The notes: generated from the sequence alone by a model not told the origin. A stretch of DNA of 64,000 nucleotides from Bacillota bacterium (GCA_017557505.1 JAFYYP010000052.1:1-64000); one strand, 5' to 3'. Positions 47,306 to 56,228 are shown, counted from the stretch's first letter. Translations and numbers: made by a program.

Positions 47306-47986
47306 ATGGAAAAGCAAACGAACTACACGAAAAAAATCGCCGTCATTCTGTGCGGCTACGTACTCTTCGCCCTGATCAGCTGGGTGGTGCTCACCGGTGC
47401 TTCTGCCGGCTTCGATGATACGGTGCGCGCGTTCATCCTGAGCATGCGCACGCCGGCGCTGAACGCGTTCTTCATTCCGTTCGCCTATTCAGGCAACTGG
47501 TTCGTCGTCGTGCCGATCTGCCTCATCTTGCTGATCGTTCCGCGCACGCGCTGGGCCTACGGCATCCCGGTGAGCGCCTCGGTGCTGACGGCTCAGACGT
47601 TCTACAATATCCTGAAACGCATCTTCTGCCGCGAACGGCCGGACTGGGCGCTGCACCTGGTAAAGGAGCACGGGTTCTCGTACCCGTCGGGTCACTCGAT
47701 CACGAGTTGCATGCTGTTCGCGATGCTGGCGATCCTCATCCTGTACAACTACCGCCGCAAGGGGCTGTCCCTGCCGGTGTACAAGAATAAGCCCCGGCAC
47801 ACCAAGGCTTACTTCAGATCCAAGGGCGCCGCGCTGTTCTGCGCGTGGCTGTGCTTCCTGTACATCCTGCTGATGGGCTTCGCCCGCGTGTACGTCGGCG
47901 TGCACTGGCCGACCGACGTGCTGGCGAGCTGGTGCCTGGCGGTCTCCAACCTCACGTGGCTCACGTGGATCTTTTTAAAACGATGA
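47306..47986 (+). CDS. PAP2-family phosphatase
   Basis: A 226-residue membrane phosphatase with about six helices. The three PAP2 motifs are present: KRIFCRERP, SYPSGHS and RVYVGVHWPTDV. The expected substrate is a lipid phosphate such as undecaprenyl pyrophosphate or phosphatidic acid. A -10 box TATACT (47293-47298) is only 7 bp before the ATG, so the mRNA may be leaderless or nearly so. The kinase gene overlaps its stop by four bases. Confidence 0.88.
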   Translation: MEKQTNYTKKIAVILCGYVLFALISWVVLTGASAGFDDTVRAFILSMRTPALNAFFIPFAYSGNWFVVVPICLILLIVPRTRWAYGIPVSASVLTAQTFYNILKRIFCRERPDWALHLVKEHGFSYPSGHSITSCMLFAMLAILILYNYRRKGLSLPVYKNKPRHTKAYFRSKGAALFCAWLCFLYILLMGFARVYVGVHWPTDVLASWCLAVSNLTWLTWIFLKR

Positions 47987-48828
47987 AAAAAGTAGCAGCA
48001 ATCAACGATATATGCGGCTTCGGCAAGTGTTCCCTGGTCGCGGACATTTCCGTGCTCAGCGCCATGGGCATTCAAGTCTGTCCCCTTCCGACCGGCATCT
48101 ACACAGCGCAGACGGTCTACCCACACCATCAGAGCAAGAGCAACACAGACATGATCGACGTCTTTACGGACAACTGGTCTCAGATGGGCGAGTCGTTCGA
48201 CGGCATCATCACGGGATTTCTGCTGGACCCGGTCCAGGCCGGCAAGGTACTGGATTTCGTGCGGCGGTTCCACACGCCGGGTACGCTTCTGCTCGTTGAC
48301 CCCATCATGGGCGACGAGGGCAAGACGTACGCGAATTATTCCGCCCAGCTGCACGCGCTCATCGGGCAGCTGGCGGAGGAGGCGGACATCCTGACCCCGA
48401 ATCTGGGCGAGCTCTTCCTGCTGGCCGGCGAGTCGATCGAGCGCTCCGGAACGCAGGAAGGAGAAGACCTGATCGAGCAGACAGCCGTTTTGGCGAGACG
48501 CCTGCTGAACAAGCACGGCAAGATCGTCACGGTAACGGGCATACGCCTGAAAGATGCGGACGGCGACGACCTGCTCGGCAACCTTCTCGTGAGCCATGAA
48601 GACGAACGGCTGTACACCGTCGCACCGTCCGGCGGCTATTTCTCCGGAACGGGCGACCTGTTCGCAGCAGCGCTGCTGGGCGGAATCTTGAAGGGCATGC
48701 GGCCGTACGAAGCCATGCGGCTGGCCGCGGATTTCCTGAAGGCCGCGGCCGAATCGGCGACGCAGCGAGGCACGGACCCCCGCGCAGGAAGCGACTTCGA
48801 AGAGCATCTGGACATGCTGAGAGAATAA
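47983..48828 (+). CDS. pdxY: pyridoxal/pyridoxamine kinase
   Basis: A 281-residue ribokinase-like kinase. The opening AAINDICGFGKCSL and the substrate segment IYTAQTVYPHHQ are typical of PdxK/PdxY proteins, and VAPSGGYFSGTGDLFAAALLGG is the ATP and catalytic-Asp region. It would phosphorylate B6 vitamers to supply PLP, which fits the many PLP enzymes in the window. The start at 47983 overlaps the PAP2 stop (ATGA). A terminator follows. Confidence 0.9.
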   Translation: MKKVAAINDICGFGKCSLVADISVLSAMGIQVCPLPTGIYTAQTVYPHHQSKSNTDMIDVFTDNWSQMGESFDGIITGFLLDPVQAGKVLDFVRRFHTPGTLLLVDPIMGDEGKTYANYSAQLHALIGQLAEEADILTPNLGELFLLAGESIERSGTQEGEDLIEQTAVLARRLLNKHGKIVTVTGIRLKDADGDDLLGNLLVSHEDERLYTVAPSGGYFSGTGDLFAAALLGGILKGMRPYEAMRLAADFLKAAAESATQRGTDPRAGSDFEEHLDMLRE

Positions 48829-48832
48829 AAAG

Positions 48833-48863
48833 AACCCGGGGAGGAAGATCTCCCCGGGTTTTT
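48833..48863. terminator. intrinsic terminator
   Basis: AACCCGGGGA and TCCCCGGGTT form a 10-bp stem with an 8-nt loop and a short T run after the kinase gene. Confidence 0.85.
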
Positions 48864-48893
48864 GCATGCTCTTGATAGTCTCGCCTGAGACCG

Positions 48894-49601
48894 TTAAATC
48901 AATTCTATCTCCGGATGCGCCTTGTCCGCGATCTCGATGCGGACGCTTCCACCCAGTTCTGTCTCGATCTTTTCCGCCAGCTCTTTCAATGCGCCGTCCA
49001 GCCGGTCCGCGAACTCGCCGCGGGACGTCTCCAGCACCATGATCGCGTTCGTCACGTCTTCGGTCAGCATCGTGCGCACGGATTCGCGCCAGTTCCAGCA
49101 GCGGCAGATCGCGCCGGCGTCGTCCTTGTAGATGACTTCGCCGGGCAGCGCGGGCTCGTCCTTGTCGGAGCCATAGGTGACGAAGGGTTCGCCGCCGTCT
49201 GCGAGGGTCAGGCGAACGTCGCCCTCGAACTTGTCGATATCTTCGCCGCCAACAGGCAGACCGTATTTGAGCGAGATGCCGTTGTAGATGTCGACGAGCG
49301 GGTTGATACAGCCGATCTCGCCGCCCTTGCTCACCCGCTTGAGCAGCGCCTCGATGGAGCAGCGGGCGCCTTTCTTGGTCTTGAACCGGTAAAATGCGTC
49401 GCGCCAGCTGCGGACGACTTCATTCTCCGTGAATTCCGGGTTTGCAGTATAGACCGCGCTCTGCTTTTCGCACTCGCGCAGCCACGGCGCATACCGTTCC
49501 TCTTCCTTGATATGATTATCGATGTCCTTGCATACCAGTACGCCGATGCGGCTGTCCGGGAACAGCTCGAGAAAAGACGGTTCCAGAATAAAGCGTTTCA
49601 T
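48894..49601 (-). CDS. B3/B4 domain protein (tRNA-synthetase editing-domain homologue)
   Basis: A 235-residue protein made of the B3/B4 domain found in the phenylalanyl-tRNA synthetase beta chain. Segments such as NPLVDIYNGISLKYGLPVGGEDIDK and EVIYKDDAGAICRCWNWRES mark it. Free-standing forms are thought to edit or bind aminoacylated tRNA or free amino acids, but this is unproven. It lies 12 bp after the alpha/beta-hydrolase gene on the same strand. Confidence 0.85.
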   Translation of the reverse strand: MKRFILEPSFLELFPDSRIGVLVCKDIDNHIKEEERYAPWLRECEKQSAVYTANPEFTENEVVRSWRDAFYRFKTKKGARCSIEALLKRVSKGGEIGCINPLVDIYNGISLKYGLPVGGEDIDKFEGDVRLTLADGGEPFVTYGSDKDEPALPGEVIYKDDAGAICRCWNWRESVRTMLTEDVTNAIMVLETSRGEFADRLDGALKELAEKIETELGGSVRIEIADKAHPEIELI

Positions 49602-49613
49602 GTGTGCCTCCTT

Positions 49614-50540
49614 TTATGCCTGCGAAAGTATATACGCGACGAGTTCCGCCTCGACCTGCGCCTTGATGGACGGTTCGTTGTGCACTTCATGCCGCCAGCC
49701 GTCCCAGATGCGCGCCGTGACCGGATTGCCGTGTTTTTTCAAGGCCACGGCAGTTTTTCTAATGCCTTCTCCGAAGTTTCCGCAAGGATCTTCGGAGCCG
49801 CCCATCAGATAGACGGGCAGCGTTTCCGGTATTTCGCTGATCCAGTCCATCCTCTCGAGCTTCACGTGCAGCTGCATAAAGTCGCGCGTCAGCTCCATGC
49901 AGGTCTGCCAGCAGCTGAAGGGATCGTTCGCGTCGTCCTCCAGGATGCGTTGGTCGACCGCGATCCATCTGCCTTCGGCAGCTGCGCCCGGACCGAAGCG
50001 GTCGAGCATGCCGTCGAAGATCGAATCGAACCAGCCGTCGTTGGCTTCGTGCGGGTGATCCGCCAGATCCGCCTGAAATGCGGGGTCTGCCAGGATCGCT
50101 GCGCCCCGCGGCAGATCCGCCACGAGCCCTGTCAGCAGAAGGCCTGCGAGTTCCTTGCCCACCTGCGACGCCATGTCGCGCGCCAGCATCGAGCCCCAGC
50201 TCTGTCCGAGCAGGAATTTCGGCACGTCCGGCAGTTCTTTCTTCATCAGGGCGAACAACGTCAGTTCGTCCTTGGTATAGTCTTCGAACGTCTTCGCGTA
50301 AGGGTCGCCCAGCCTTCCGGCCAGCAGCCCCGTCTTGCCGTGTCCGATGTGATCGTCCGCGTAGACAGCGATGCCGGCTTCCGCAAAGGCCAGCGCCATG
50401 TGCAGATAGCGGCGCGAATGTTCGCCGTAACCGTGGATCAGCTGGACGGCCGCCTTCGGGGTGCCCAGAGGGGTCACGCGCCAGCCCCAGACCGTGTCTT
50501 GCCCGTTCGCAGACGGAAACTGAAATTCAGAAAAAGCCAT
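49614..50540 (-). CDS. alpha/beta-hydrolase (lysophospholipase/monoacylglycerol lipase type)
   Basis: A 308-residue serine hydrolase. HGYGEHSRRY is the oxyanion-hole segment, LLGQSWGSMLA the nucleophile elbow, GGSEDPCG the acid region and RHEVHNE the catalytic histidine. Such proteins cleave monoacylglycerols or lysophospholipids. It diverges from a GNAT gene and leads a two-gene unit with the B3/B4 protein. Confidence 0.9.
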   Translation of the reverse strand: MAFSEFQFPSANGQDTVWGWRVTPLGTPKAAVQLIHGYGEHSRRYLHMALAFAEAGIAVYADDHIGHGKTGLLAGRLGDPYAKTFEDYTKDELTLFALMKKELPDVPKFLLGQSWGSMLARDMASQVGKELAGLLLTGLVADLPRGAAILADPAFQADLADHPHEANDGWFDSIFDGMLDRFGPGAAAEGRWIAVDQRILEDDANDPFSCWQTCMELTRDFMQLHVKLERMDWISEIPETLPVYLMGGSEDPCGNFGEGIRKTAVALKKHGNPVTARIWDGWRHEVHNEPSIKAQVEAELVAYILSQA

Positions 50541-50608
50541 AATCTCGTTCTCCTTTCCCCTATTTTACACGATGTGATATACTTTTCTCAAATGAAAGGA
50601 GTATGAAC

Positions 50609-51127
50609 ATGATCAGAAAGGCAACAGCCGCGGATATCGACCGCGTGGAAGAAATCTACAACGCGCATCTGGACTTCGAAGAGGAGACCGAGAACCGCAC
50701 GAACTGGCACAAGGGCGTCTACCCCCTGCGCGCGACCGCCGAGAACGCGCTCGCGCACGACTGGCTGTGGGTGGGCGAAGATGAAGATGGCATCTGGGGC
50801 GCGGTCATCTTCAACCACGTGCAGATGAAGGAATACTACGACATGCCCTGGCGCTTCCCCGAGGAAGACGACAAGGTGTTCGTCATCCATACGCTGGTCA
50901 TCGACCCCGCCAAGCGCGGACAGGGCAAGGCCACCGAGATCCTGAACGGCGCCGAGGACGTCGCACGTGACATGGGCTGCACCGTGATGCGCATCGACAC
51001 CTGGGCCGGCAACATCCCGGCGCAGACGCTGTACCAAAAGCAGGGCTACGCGATCGTCGGCGGCTGCGACACCTGGTTCGCGAACGCCTACATTTCGCCG
51101 CTCGTGTTCCTGGATAAGAAGCTGTAA
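50609..51127 (+). CDS. GNAT family N-acetyltransferase
   Basis: A 172-residue acetyltransferase. LVIDPAKRGQGKATEIL is the acetyl-CoA loop and NIPAQTLYQKQGY the last helix. Substrate unknown. Of two in-frame ATGs, 50609 is preferred since AAGGAG is seven bases before it and only two before 50603. The -10 region (TATACTTTTCTCA) matches that of the GH2 gene at 52203. Confidence 0.85.
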   Translation: MIRKATAADIDRVEEIYNAHLDFEEETENRTNWHKGVYPLRATAENALAHDWLWVGEDEDGIWGAVIFNHVQMKEYYDMPWRFPEEDDKVFVIHTLVIDPAKRGQGKATEILNGAEDVARDMGCTVMRIDTWAGNIPAQTLYQKQGYAIVGGCDTWFANAYISPLVFLDKKL

Positions 51128-51148
51128 AAAATATTTTTGAAAATAGTA

Positions 51149-51197
51149 TTGACATTGTTTAGGTACCTAACTATACTTGAGATGGTTAGGTACCTAA
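51149..51197 (+). promoter_or_regulatory. marR promoter with two identical operators
   Basis: TTGACA (51149-51154) and TATACT (51172-51177) are 17 bp apart. The palindrome TTAGGTACCTAA fills the spacer (51159-51170) and recurs just after the -10 (51186-51197), with centres 27 bp apart. A repressor bound at either would block RNA polymerase. Confidence 0.9.
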
Positions 51198-51235
51198 ATT
51201 GTTTTAAGGGGAAATCAAAAGGAGTATTTACGAAT

Positions 51236-51829
51236 ATGGAAAGAAAAGAAGTCATTAAAAGCACGTTAAAGCTGGCACGCGCCATGCGGCGCAGACCGCC
51301 CAAAGGAATTCACGAATTTCCGCCTCCCGTAGCCCGCACGCTGTCCGTTCTCACGGACAATGACGGCGCCACCTCCCGCGAACTGTGCGAGATCCTCGAC
51401 GTCCGTCCCTCCTCCCTGTCCGAACTGCTCGGCAAGATGGAGGAACACGGCCTCGTGACCCGCCAGACCAGCGAAGAAGACAAGCGCGCCGCGAAAGTGC
51501 TGCTGACCGAAGAAGGCAAAACTGCTGCGGCAGATCTGAAGGAAAACATGAAGAAGCACGCGGAAGAATTCTCTGCCTGCTTCACCGAGGAAGAAGCAGA
51601 AACGTTCTGCGCGCTGGCCGACAAGCTGAGCGCCCATCTCGAAGCTGCCGCCGGCGAGGAACCGGACTGCCCGAGAGGCCCGCACGGACCTCATGGTCCT
51701 CATGGTCCCCATGGCCATCACGGTCCGTTCGGCCCCGGCCCCTGCGGACCCGGCAAGCACGAGAAACCGCCCTGCGGACCGGATATGGACTTCCACAGGC
51801 ATCACAGACCCTTTGGAAGACCGTTTTAA
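51236..51829 (+). CDS. MarR-family regulator with His/Pro/Gly-rich tail
   Basis: A 197-residue regulator. The winged helix-turn-helix lies around residues 40-100 (TSRELCEILDVRPSSLSELLGKMEEHGLVTRQTSEEDKRA). From about residue 143 the protein is unlike other MarR proteins: GPHGPHGPHGPHGHHGPFG followed by cysteine- and histidine-containing segments (GPCGPGKHEKPPCGPD, HRHHRPFG). The tail suggests metal binding. The gene is monocistronic. Two TTAGGTACCTAA palindromes in its promoter point to autorepression. AAAAGGAG lies 11 bases before the start. Confidence 0.9.
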   Translation: MERKEVIKSTLKLARAMRRRPPKGIHEFPPPVARTLSVLTDNDGATSRELCEILDVRPSSLSELLGKMEEHGLVTRQTSEEDKRAAKVLLTEEGKTAAADLKENMKKHAEEFSACFTEEEAETFCALADKLSAHLEAAAGEEPDCPRGPHGPHGPHGPHGHHGPFGPGPCGPGKHEKPPCGPDMDFHRHHRPFGRPF

Positions 51830-51833
51830 ATAG

Positions 51834-51876
51834 AAAAGCGGCTTTCCTGCCTCGCGCGGGAAGGCCGCTTTTTCTT
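51834..51876 (+). terminator. terminator of marR
   Basis: AAAAGCGGC and GCCGCTTTT form the base of a hairpin with an inner TTTCC/GGGAA stem, followed by TTTCTTTT. Confidence 0.85.
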
Positions 51877-51901
51877 TTGTAATGAGAAACTGTCAGTATG
51901 G

Positions 51902-52085
51902 CACGTATCCAAACCTGCGTATCTGCCAAGCCAGATACGTTTTCGTATTCATTTGGTTCATTCTATCCTGTTGGATACGCAGTTTTGCCAGCTTCGTTGA
52001 TTATTTACGTATCCACTCTGCGCAAATCATTTATTTGGATACTTTTCCGTATCCTGGCGGTCATTTCTTCCAAAAGAGATACGTG
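51902..52085. repeat. cluster of GTATCC/GGATAC words with nested inverted repeats
   Basis: In 184 bp the word GTATC(C) or its complement occurs about eight times. CACGTATC (51902) pairs with GATACGTG (52078-52085) at the outer ends. Inside, CGTATCTG/CAGATACG (51918-51939), CTGCGTATC/GATACGCAG (51915, 51974) and GTATCC/GGATAC (52009, 52037) offer alternative stems. There is no reading frame. It could be a structured RNA, a repeat-derived element or a multi-site operator upstream of the GH2 gene. Confidence 0.6.
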
Positions 52086-52202
52086 TCCCCTCCCAATTGC
52101 CCGCGAACGGGAATAAAACATCAATAAACCGTTTTTTGTTCTCCTTTCTTCCTTTTTATGCGGTTATGGTATACTTTTCTCAGACGAAAGGTGAAAAACG
52201 CT

Positions 52203-54668
52203 ATGATCCGCAAGAGAATCCCGTTCAACGACGGTTGGATATTCAACGAACGCTTTGAAGAAGACATGGTGCAGCCCGATTTTGACGACGCCGGTTTTGG
52301 GGCCGTGCGCCTGCCGCACACGGTGAAGGAGACCCCCTTCGACTACTTCGACGAAAGCGTCTACCAGATGCTCAGCTGCTACCGCAGGCGCTTTACCGCG
52401 CCGGCGGAATGGAAGGGAAAGCGCGTGACCCTGACCTTCGAAGGCGCTGCGCACGAAGCATCTGTCTACGTGAACGGCTCGTTTGTCACGACGCATTCCT
52501 GCGGTTATACCGCGTTTACCATGGACCTTACAGACCGGCTCGTTTACGGTTCGGAAAACCTCGTTGCCGTCCGGCTGGACAGCCGCGAGAGTCTGAACGT
52601 GCCGCCTTTCGGCTTCGTCATTGATTACATGACCTACGGCGGCCTGTACCGTGAGGCCTATCTCGAGATCTCGGAAAAGACGCATCTTGCGGACGTCTTC
52701 CTGTATACAAGCGGGACGCCGGAAGAACCGGTACTCGTCAGCCGGATCGAAACGGAAAGGACGGAAGGGAGAGATCTCTTCGTCCGTCAGACCCTCCTGG
52801 AGGAAGCAGCTCCGGCTCACAACATTCTCTCTGCATTCGAACTCTGCTCTGCTCCCGTCCCGGCAGAAGGCGCGGCAGACCGTAAACTCTGCTCCGACCC
52901 CATCCCTGCGGAAGGCTCTTCGTTCGAGCTCCGCAGCCCCGTTTCCGGCGCCAGGCTTTGGAGCCCGGACGATCCTGCGCTGTATACGGTAAGGACCGAA
53001 CTCGTCGATACCGATTCGGGCGAGACGGTCGACCGCGTCGACACCAGTTTCGGCTTCCGCTTCGCGCGTTTTGAGGCAGACGGTTTCTATCTGAACGGAC
53101 AGAAGACGAAGATCACCGGCCTCAACCGCCACCAGAGCTACCCCTACGCCGGCTATGCCATGCCTGCCTCTATCCAGCGTTTCGACGTAAAAGTGCTCAA
53201 GGAAGAACTCGGGCTCAACGCCGTCCGGACCTCGCATTACCCTCAGTCGCATGCCTTTATACAAGCCTGCGACGAACTCGGCCTGCTGGTGTTCACGGAG
53301 ATCCCGGGCTGGCAGAACATCGGCGACGAAGCCTGGCAGGATCAGGCCGTGCGCAATACCGAAGAGATGGTGCTCCAGTACCGGAACCACCCCTCGATCA
53401 TCCTCTGGGGTGTACGGGTCAACGAGTCGCAAGACAACGACGCGCTGTACGAACGGACGAACGAAATGGCCCATAGGCTTGATCCGTCACGCCAGACCAG
53501 CGGCGTACGCTATCTCAAGAAGAGCCATCTGCTGGAAGACGTCTACGCCTACAACGACTTCTCGCACAGCGGGCAGAACGCAGGCTGCGAGCCCAAGAAA
53601 AATATCACGAGCGACCCCTCCAAGGGCTATCTCGTCAGCGAATACAACGGCCACATGTTCCCCACAAAAGCCTTCGACAGCGAGGAGCACCGGCGCGACC
53701 ACCTGCTGCGCCACGCGAAGGTGCTGAACGACATTGCAGGGCAACCGGACATCGCCGGCAGCTTCGGCTGGTGCATGGCTGACTACAATACGCACCGTGA
53801 TTTCGGCAGCGGAGACCGCATCTGCTACCACGGCGTACTGGACATGTTCCGCAACGCCAAGCCCGCGGCAGTCATCTACGCTGCAATGGGAAAGGAGACT
53901 GTCCTCGAGGTCACGTCCTCGATGGATATCGGCGAGCATCCGGCTTCCAACAGGGGCGTCGTCTGGATGGTCACGAACGCGGACAGCGTCCGGATGTACA
54001 AGAACGGACGTCTGCTCAAAGAGTATTTCCCGGCGGATTCGCCGTATAAAAATCTGGAGCACGGGCCCATCCCCGTGGACGACTACATCGGCAGCGCGAT
54101 CGAAGAAGGCGAGGAGTTTAAGCCTGCCCAGGCCGCGGCCGTCAAGGACATCTTAAACTACGCCGCGCTGTACGGCATGGACAAATTGCCCCCGCGCATC
54201 CTGGCGAAAGCCGCAAAGTGCATGGCGCTGTACCGGATGACCTTCGAAGACGCCTACAAGCTCTACAACAAATACGTGGGCGATTGGGGCGGCGCCGCTA
54301 CGGAATACCGCTTCGAAGCGGTGAAGGACGGAAAGGTCGTAAAGACCGTCGTGAAATCGCCGATGTCGAAGATGCGCCTCGAGCTCCGCGTTTCGAGCAC
54401 GGAACTGACCGAAGGCAACACCTGGGACGCCGCAGCCATACGCATCCGTGCGATCGACGAGTACGGCAACGTGCTGCCGTTCTTCAACGAACCGGTGTTC
54501 TTTGATCTCTCGGGCCCGGCAAGCCTGATCGGCCCTTCCGTCATCTCGCTCAAAGGCGGCATGGGCGGCACCTACGTGCGGACCGAAGGAGAGAGCGGCG
54601 AAGCGGTCCTGACCGTTAAGTCGCTGCAGACAGACCCCGTCAGCATTGTATTTACAGTAAAAGCATAA
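52203..54668 (+). CDS. glycoside hydrolase family 2 (beta-galactosidase-like)
   Basis: An 821-residue glycosidase. N-terminal sugar-binding jelly-roll (about 30-190), an Ig-like domain with an unusual repeated insert (CSAPVPAEG, CSDPIPAEG), and a TIM barrel with the acid/base Glu in GVRVNESQD and the likely nucleophile in LVSEYNGHMFP. A C-terminal Ig-like region completes it. No signal peptide, so it acts on imported sugars. Exact substrate (galactoside, glucuronide or other) is not clear. The start at 52203 follows AAAGGTGA; the frame is open to 52158 across the promoter. Confidence 0.9.
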   Translation: MIRKRIPFNDGWIFNERFEEDMVQPDFDDAGFGAVRLPHTVKETPFDYFDESVYQMLSCYRRRFTAPAEWKGKRVTLTFEGAAHEASVYVNGSFVTTHSCGYTAFTMDLTDRLVYGSENLVAVRLDSRESLNVPPFGFVIDYMTYGGLYREAYLEISEKTHLADVFLYTSGTPEEPVLVSRIETERTEGRDLFVRQTLLEEAAPAHNILSAFELCSAPVPAEGAADRKLCSDPIPAEGSSFELRSPVSGARLWSPDDPALYTVRTELVDTDSGETVDRVDTSFGFRFARFEADGFYLNGQKTKITGLNRHQSYPYAGYAMPASIQRFDVKVLKEELGLNAVRTSHYPQSHAFIQACDELGLLVFTEIPGWQNIGDEAWQDQAVRNTEEMVLQYRNHPSIILWGVRVNESQDNDALYERTNEMAHRLDPSRQTSGVRYLKKSHLLEDVYAYNDFSHSGQNAGCEPKKNITSDPSKGYLVSEYNGHMFPTKAFDSEEHRRDHLLRHAKVLNDIAGQPDIAGSFGWCMADYNTHRDFGSGDRICYHGVLDMFRNAKPAAVIYAAMGKETVLEVTSSMDIGEHPASNRGVVWMVTNADSVRMYKNGRLLKEYFPADSPYKNLEHGPIPVDDYIGSAIEEGEEFKPAQAAAVKDILNYAALYGMDKLPPRILAKAAKCMALYRMTFEDAYKLYNKYVGDWGGAATEYRFEAVKDGKVVKTVVKSPMSKMRLELRVSSTELTEGNTWDAAAIRIRAIDEYGNVLPFFNEPVFFDLSGPASLIGPSVISLKGGMGGTYVRTEGESGEAVLTVKSLQTDPVSIVFTVKA

Positions 54669-54674
54669 CAAAAA

Positions 54675-54700
54675 CCCCCGCGGTCACGCGGGGGCTTTCC
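54675..54700. terminator. intrinsic terminator
   Basis: CCCCCGCG and CGCGGGGG form an 8-bp stem with loop GTCA between the convergent GH2 and DUF2148 genes. Confidence 0.75.
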
Positions 54701-54716
54701 ATTCTGTCAGAATTCT

Positions 54717-55244
54717 TTATCCCCTGTCGAAATAGACGCTCTTCTCGCTCACGCTCAGCGGAACGCCGATGGCTGCCTGCACGGGAACGCCAAACACGCC
54801 GAGTTCCTTGGCCGCAAGGCCTGCGGAGAACATCACGCGGTTGTCGACGCGCATGTCCGCTGCAACAGAGACCGCCGAACCGACGGCAAGGCCCAGGTCG
54901 TGCGACGCGAAGAAACACAGCACGCCCTCTCCCATGGCGGCCCGGCAGCTTTCCCTGCCGCACCAGCCGCAATCCATACCGTACGCTTCGTTGCGGGTGC
55001 CAAGCAGCACGATGGCCGTCGAACGGTCCACGTTTTCCGCGTCTCTGGCGATAAAGTCCTGGCAGGTAGCCGCGGCGATGCGCCGCATCTCGGCCGTCAG
55101 GGTGTTCTTCTCTTCCCCTGTGAGGGTCACGCACTCCAGCTTATCATAGCCGTGCGCCTTCGGGGCGGTCCTTGCCGCTGCCATCATGGCGGAAGCCACA
55201 TTCACGATATGCTTGACGTGCGCGTCTTTCGGTTCGATCTTCAT
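54717..55244 (-). CDS. DUF2148 ferredoxin-domain protein
   Basis: A 175-residue protein of a family common in anaerobes, with the motif YGMDCGWCGRESCRAAM. The closely spaced cysteines could bind an iron-sulfur cluster. Function unknown. It follows trpS by three bases on the same strand and so belongs to the gyrB-gyrA-trpS cluster. Confidence 0.85.
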   Translation of the reverse strand: MKIEPKDAHVKHIVNVASAMMAAARTAPKAHGYDKLECVTLTGEEKNTLTAEMRRIAAATCQDFIARDAENVDRSTAIVLLGTRNEAYGMDCGWCGRESCRAAMGEGVLCFFASHDLGLAVGSAVSVAADMRVDNRVMFSAGLAAKELGVFGVPVQAAIGVPLSVSEKSVYFDRG

Positions 55245-55247
55245 CTC

Positions 55248-56228
55248 TTAGATCCCCAGTCCGAATCTTTCCTTCGCCCGCTTGATGACCGGCTCCGCGA
55301 TCGCGTTCGCGCGCTCTGTGCCGATCTTCATCGCGTCGATCAGCTCCTGCGACTTGCGGATCTCGTTGTAGCGCTCGCGGATGGGCGCCAGCGCGTCCAC
55401 CGCGACCTCGACCAGGTCTTTTTTGAACTGGCCGTAGCCGGAACCTTCGTAGTCCTTTTCGAGCTGCTCGATGGTCTTGCCCGAGAACGCGCTGTAGATG
55501 GACAGCAGGTTCGAGATGCCGGGCTTGTTGTCGATGTCGAAGCGGATGACCCCTTCGGAGTCCGTCGTGCTCCGCATGATGGCCTTCTTGATCTTGTTAG
55601 GCTCGTCGAGCAGGGAGATGCGGCTCATCTCGTTCGGCGCGGATTTGCTCATCTTAGCCGTCGGGTCGTCCAGCGCCATGACGCGGGCGCCCGCCTTCAT
55701 GAACCGTCCTTCTGGCACGACGAACGTCTTGCCGTACTTGTTGTTGATGCGGATCGCAAGGTCTCTCGTCAGCTCGATGTGCTGCTTCTGGTCGTTGCCG
55801 ACGGGAACGATGTCCGTGTCGTAGAGCAGGATATCGGCCGCCATCAGCACCGGGTACATGAACAGGCCCGTCGGCGCGGATTCCGCGCCGTGGCTCTTCT
55901 GCTTGTACTGGGTCATGCGGGAGAGCTCGCCCGTGTACGAGTTGCACGTGAGGATCCAGTTGAGCTCGGCGTGGCCGGGCACCGTGGACTGCGCGAAGAT
56001 GATGGACTTCTTCGGGTCGACCCCGACCGCCATGTACAGCGCGGCGATGTCCAGCGTGTGCTGTTTAAGTTCCTTCGGATCCTGCGGCACGGTGATGGAG
56101 TGCATGTCCACGACGCAGTAGATGCATTCGTGGTCGTCCTGCAGTTCGACGAACTGCTTGAGGGCGCCCAGATAGTTGCCGATATGCAGATTTCCTGTGG
56201 GCTGAACGCCCGAAAAAACGCGTTTCAT
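55248..56228 (-). CDS. trpS: tryptophan--tRNA ligase
   Basis: A 326-residue class I aminoacyl-tRNA synthetase. The signatures are HIGN (residues 15-18, in TGNLHIGNYLGALKQF) and KMSKS (in DPTAKMSKSAPNE). It charges tRNA-Trp. The start at 56228 follows GGGAGG located at the end of gyrA; the gap to the gyrA stop is two bases. The frame is open much further upstream but that part is an off-frame shadow of gyrA. Confidence 0.97.
   Translation of the reverse strand: MKRVFSGVQPTGNLHIGNYLGALKQFVELQDDHECIYCVVDMHSITVPQDPKELKQHTLDIAALYMAVGVDPKKSIIFAQSTVPGHAELNWILTCNSYTGELSRMTQYKQKSHGAESAPTGLFMYPVLMAADILLYDTDIVPVGNDQKQHIELTRDLAIRINNKYGKTFVVPEGRFMKAGARVMALDDPTAKMSKSAPNEMSRISLLDEPNKIKKAIMRSTTDSEGVIRFDIDNKPGISNLLSIYSAFSGKTIEQLEKDYEGSGYGQFKKDLVEVAVDALAPIRERYNEIRKSQELIDAMKIGTERANAIAEPVIKRAKERFGLGI

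Noticed and set aside
51236-51829. MarR start at 51137
   Set aside because: That frame would begin upstream of the promoter and both operators; the ATG at 51236 is downstream of the predicted transcript start.
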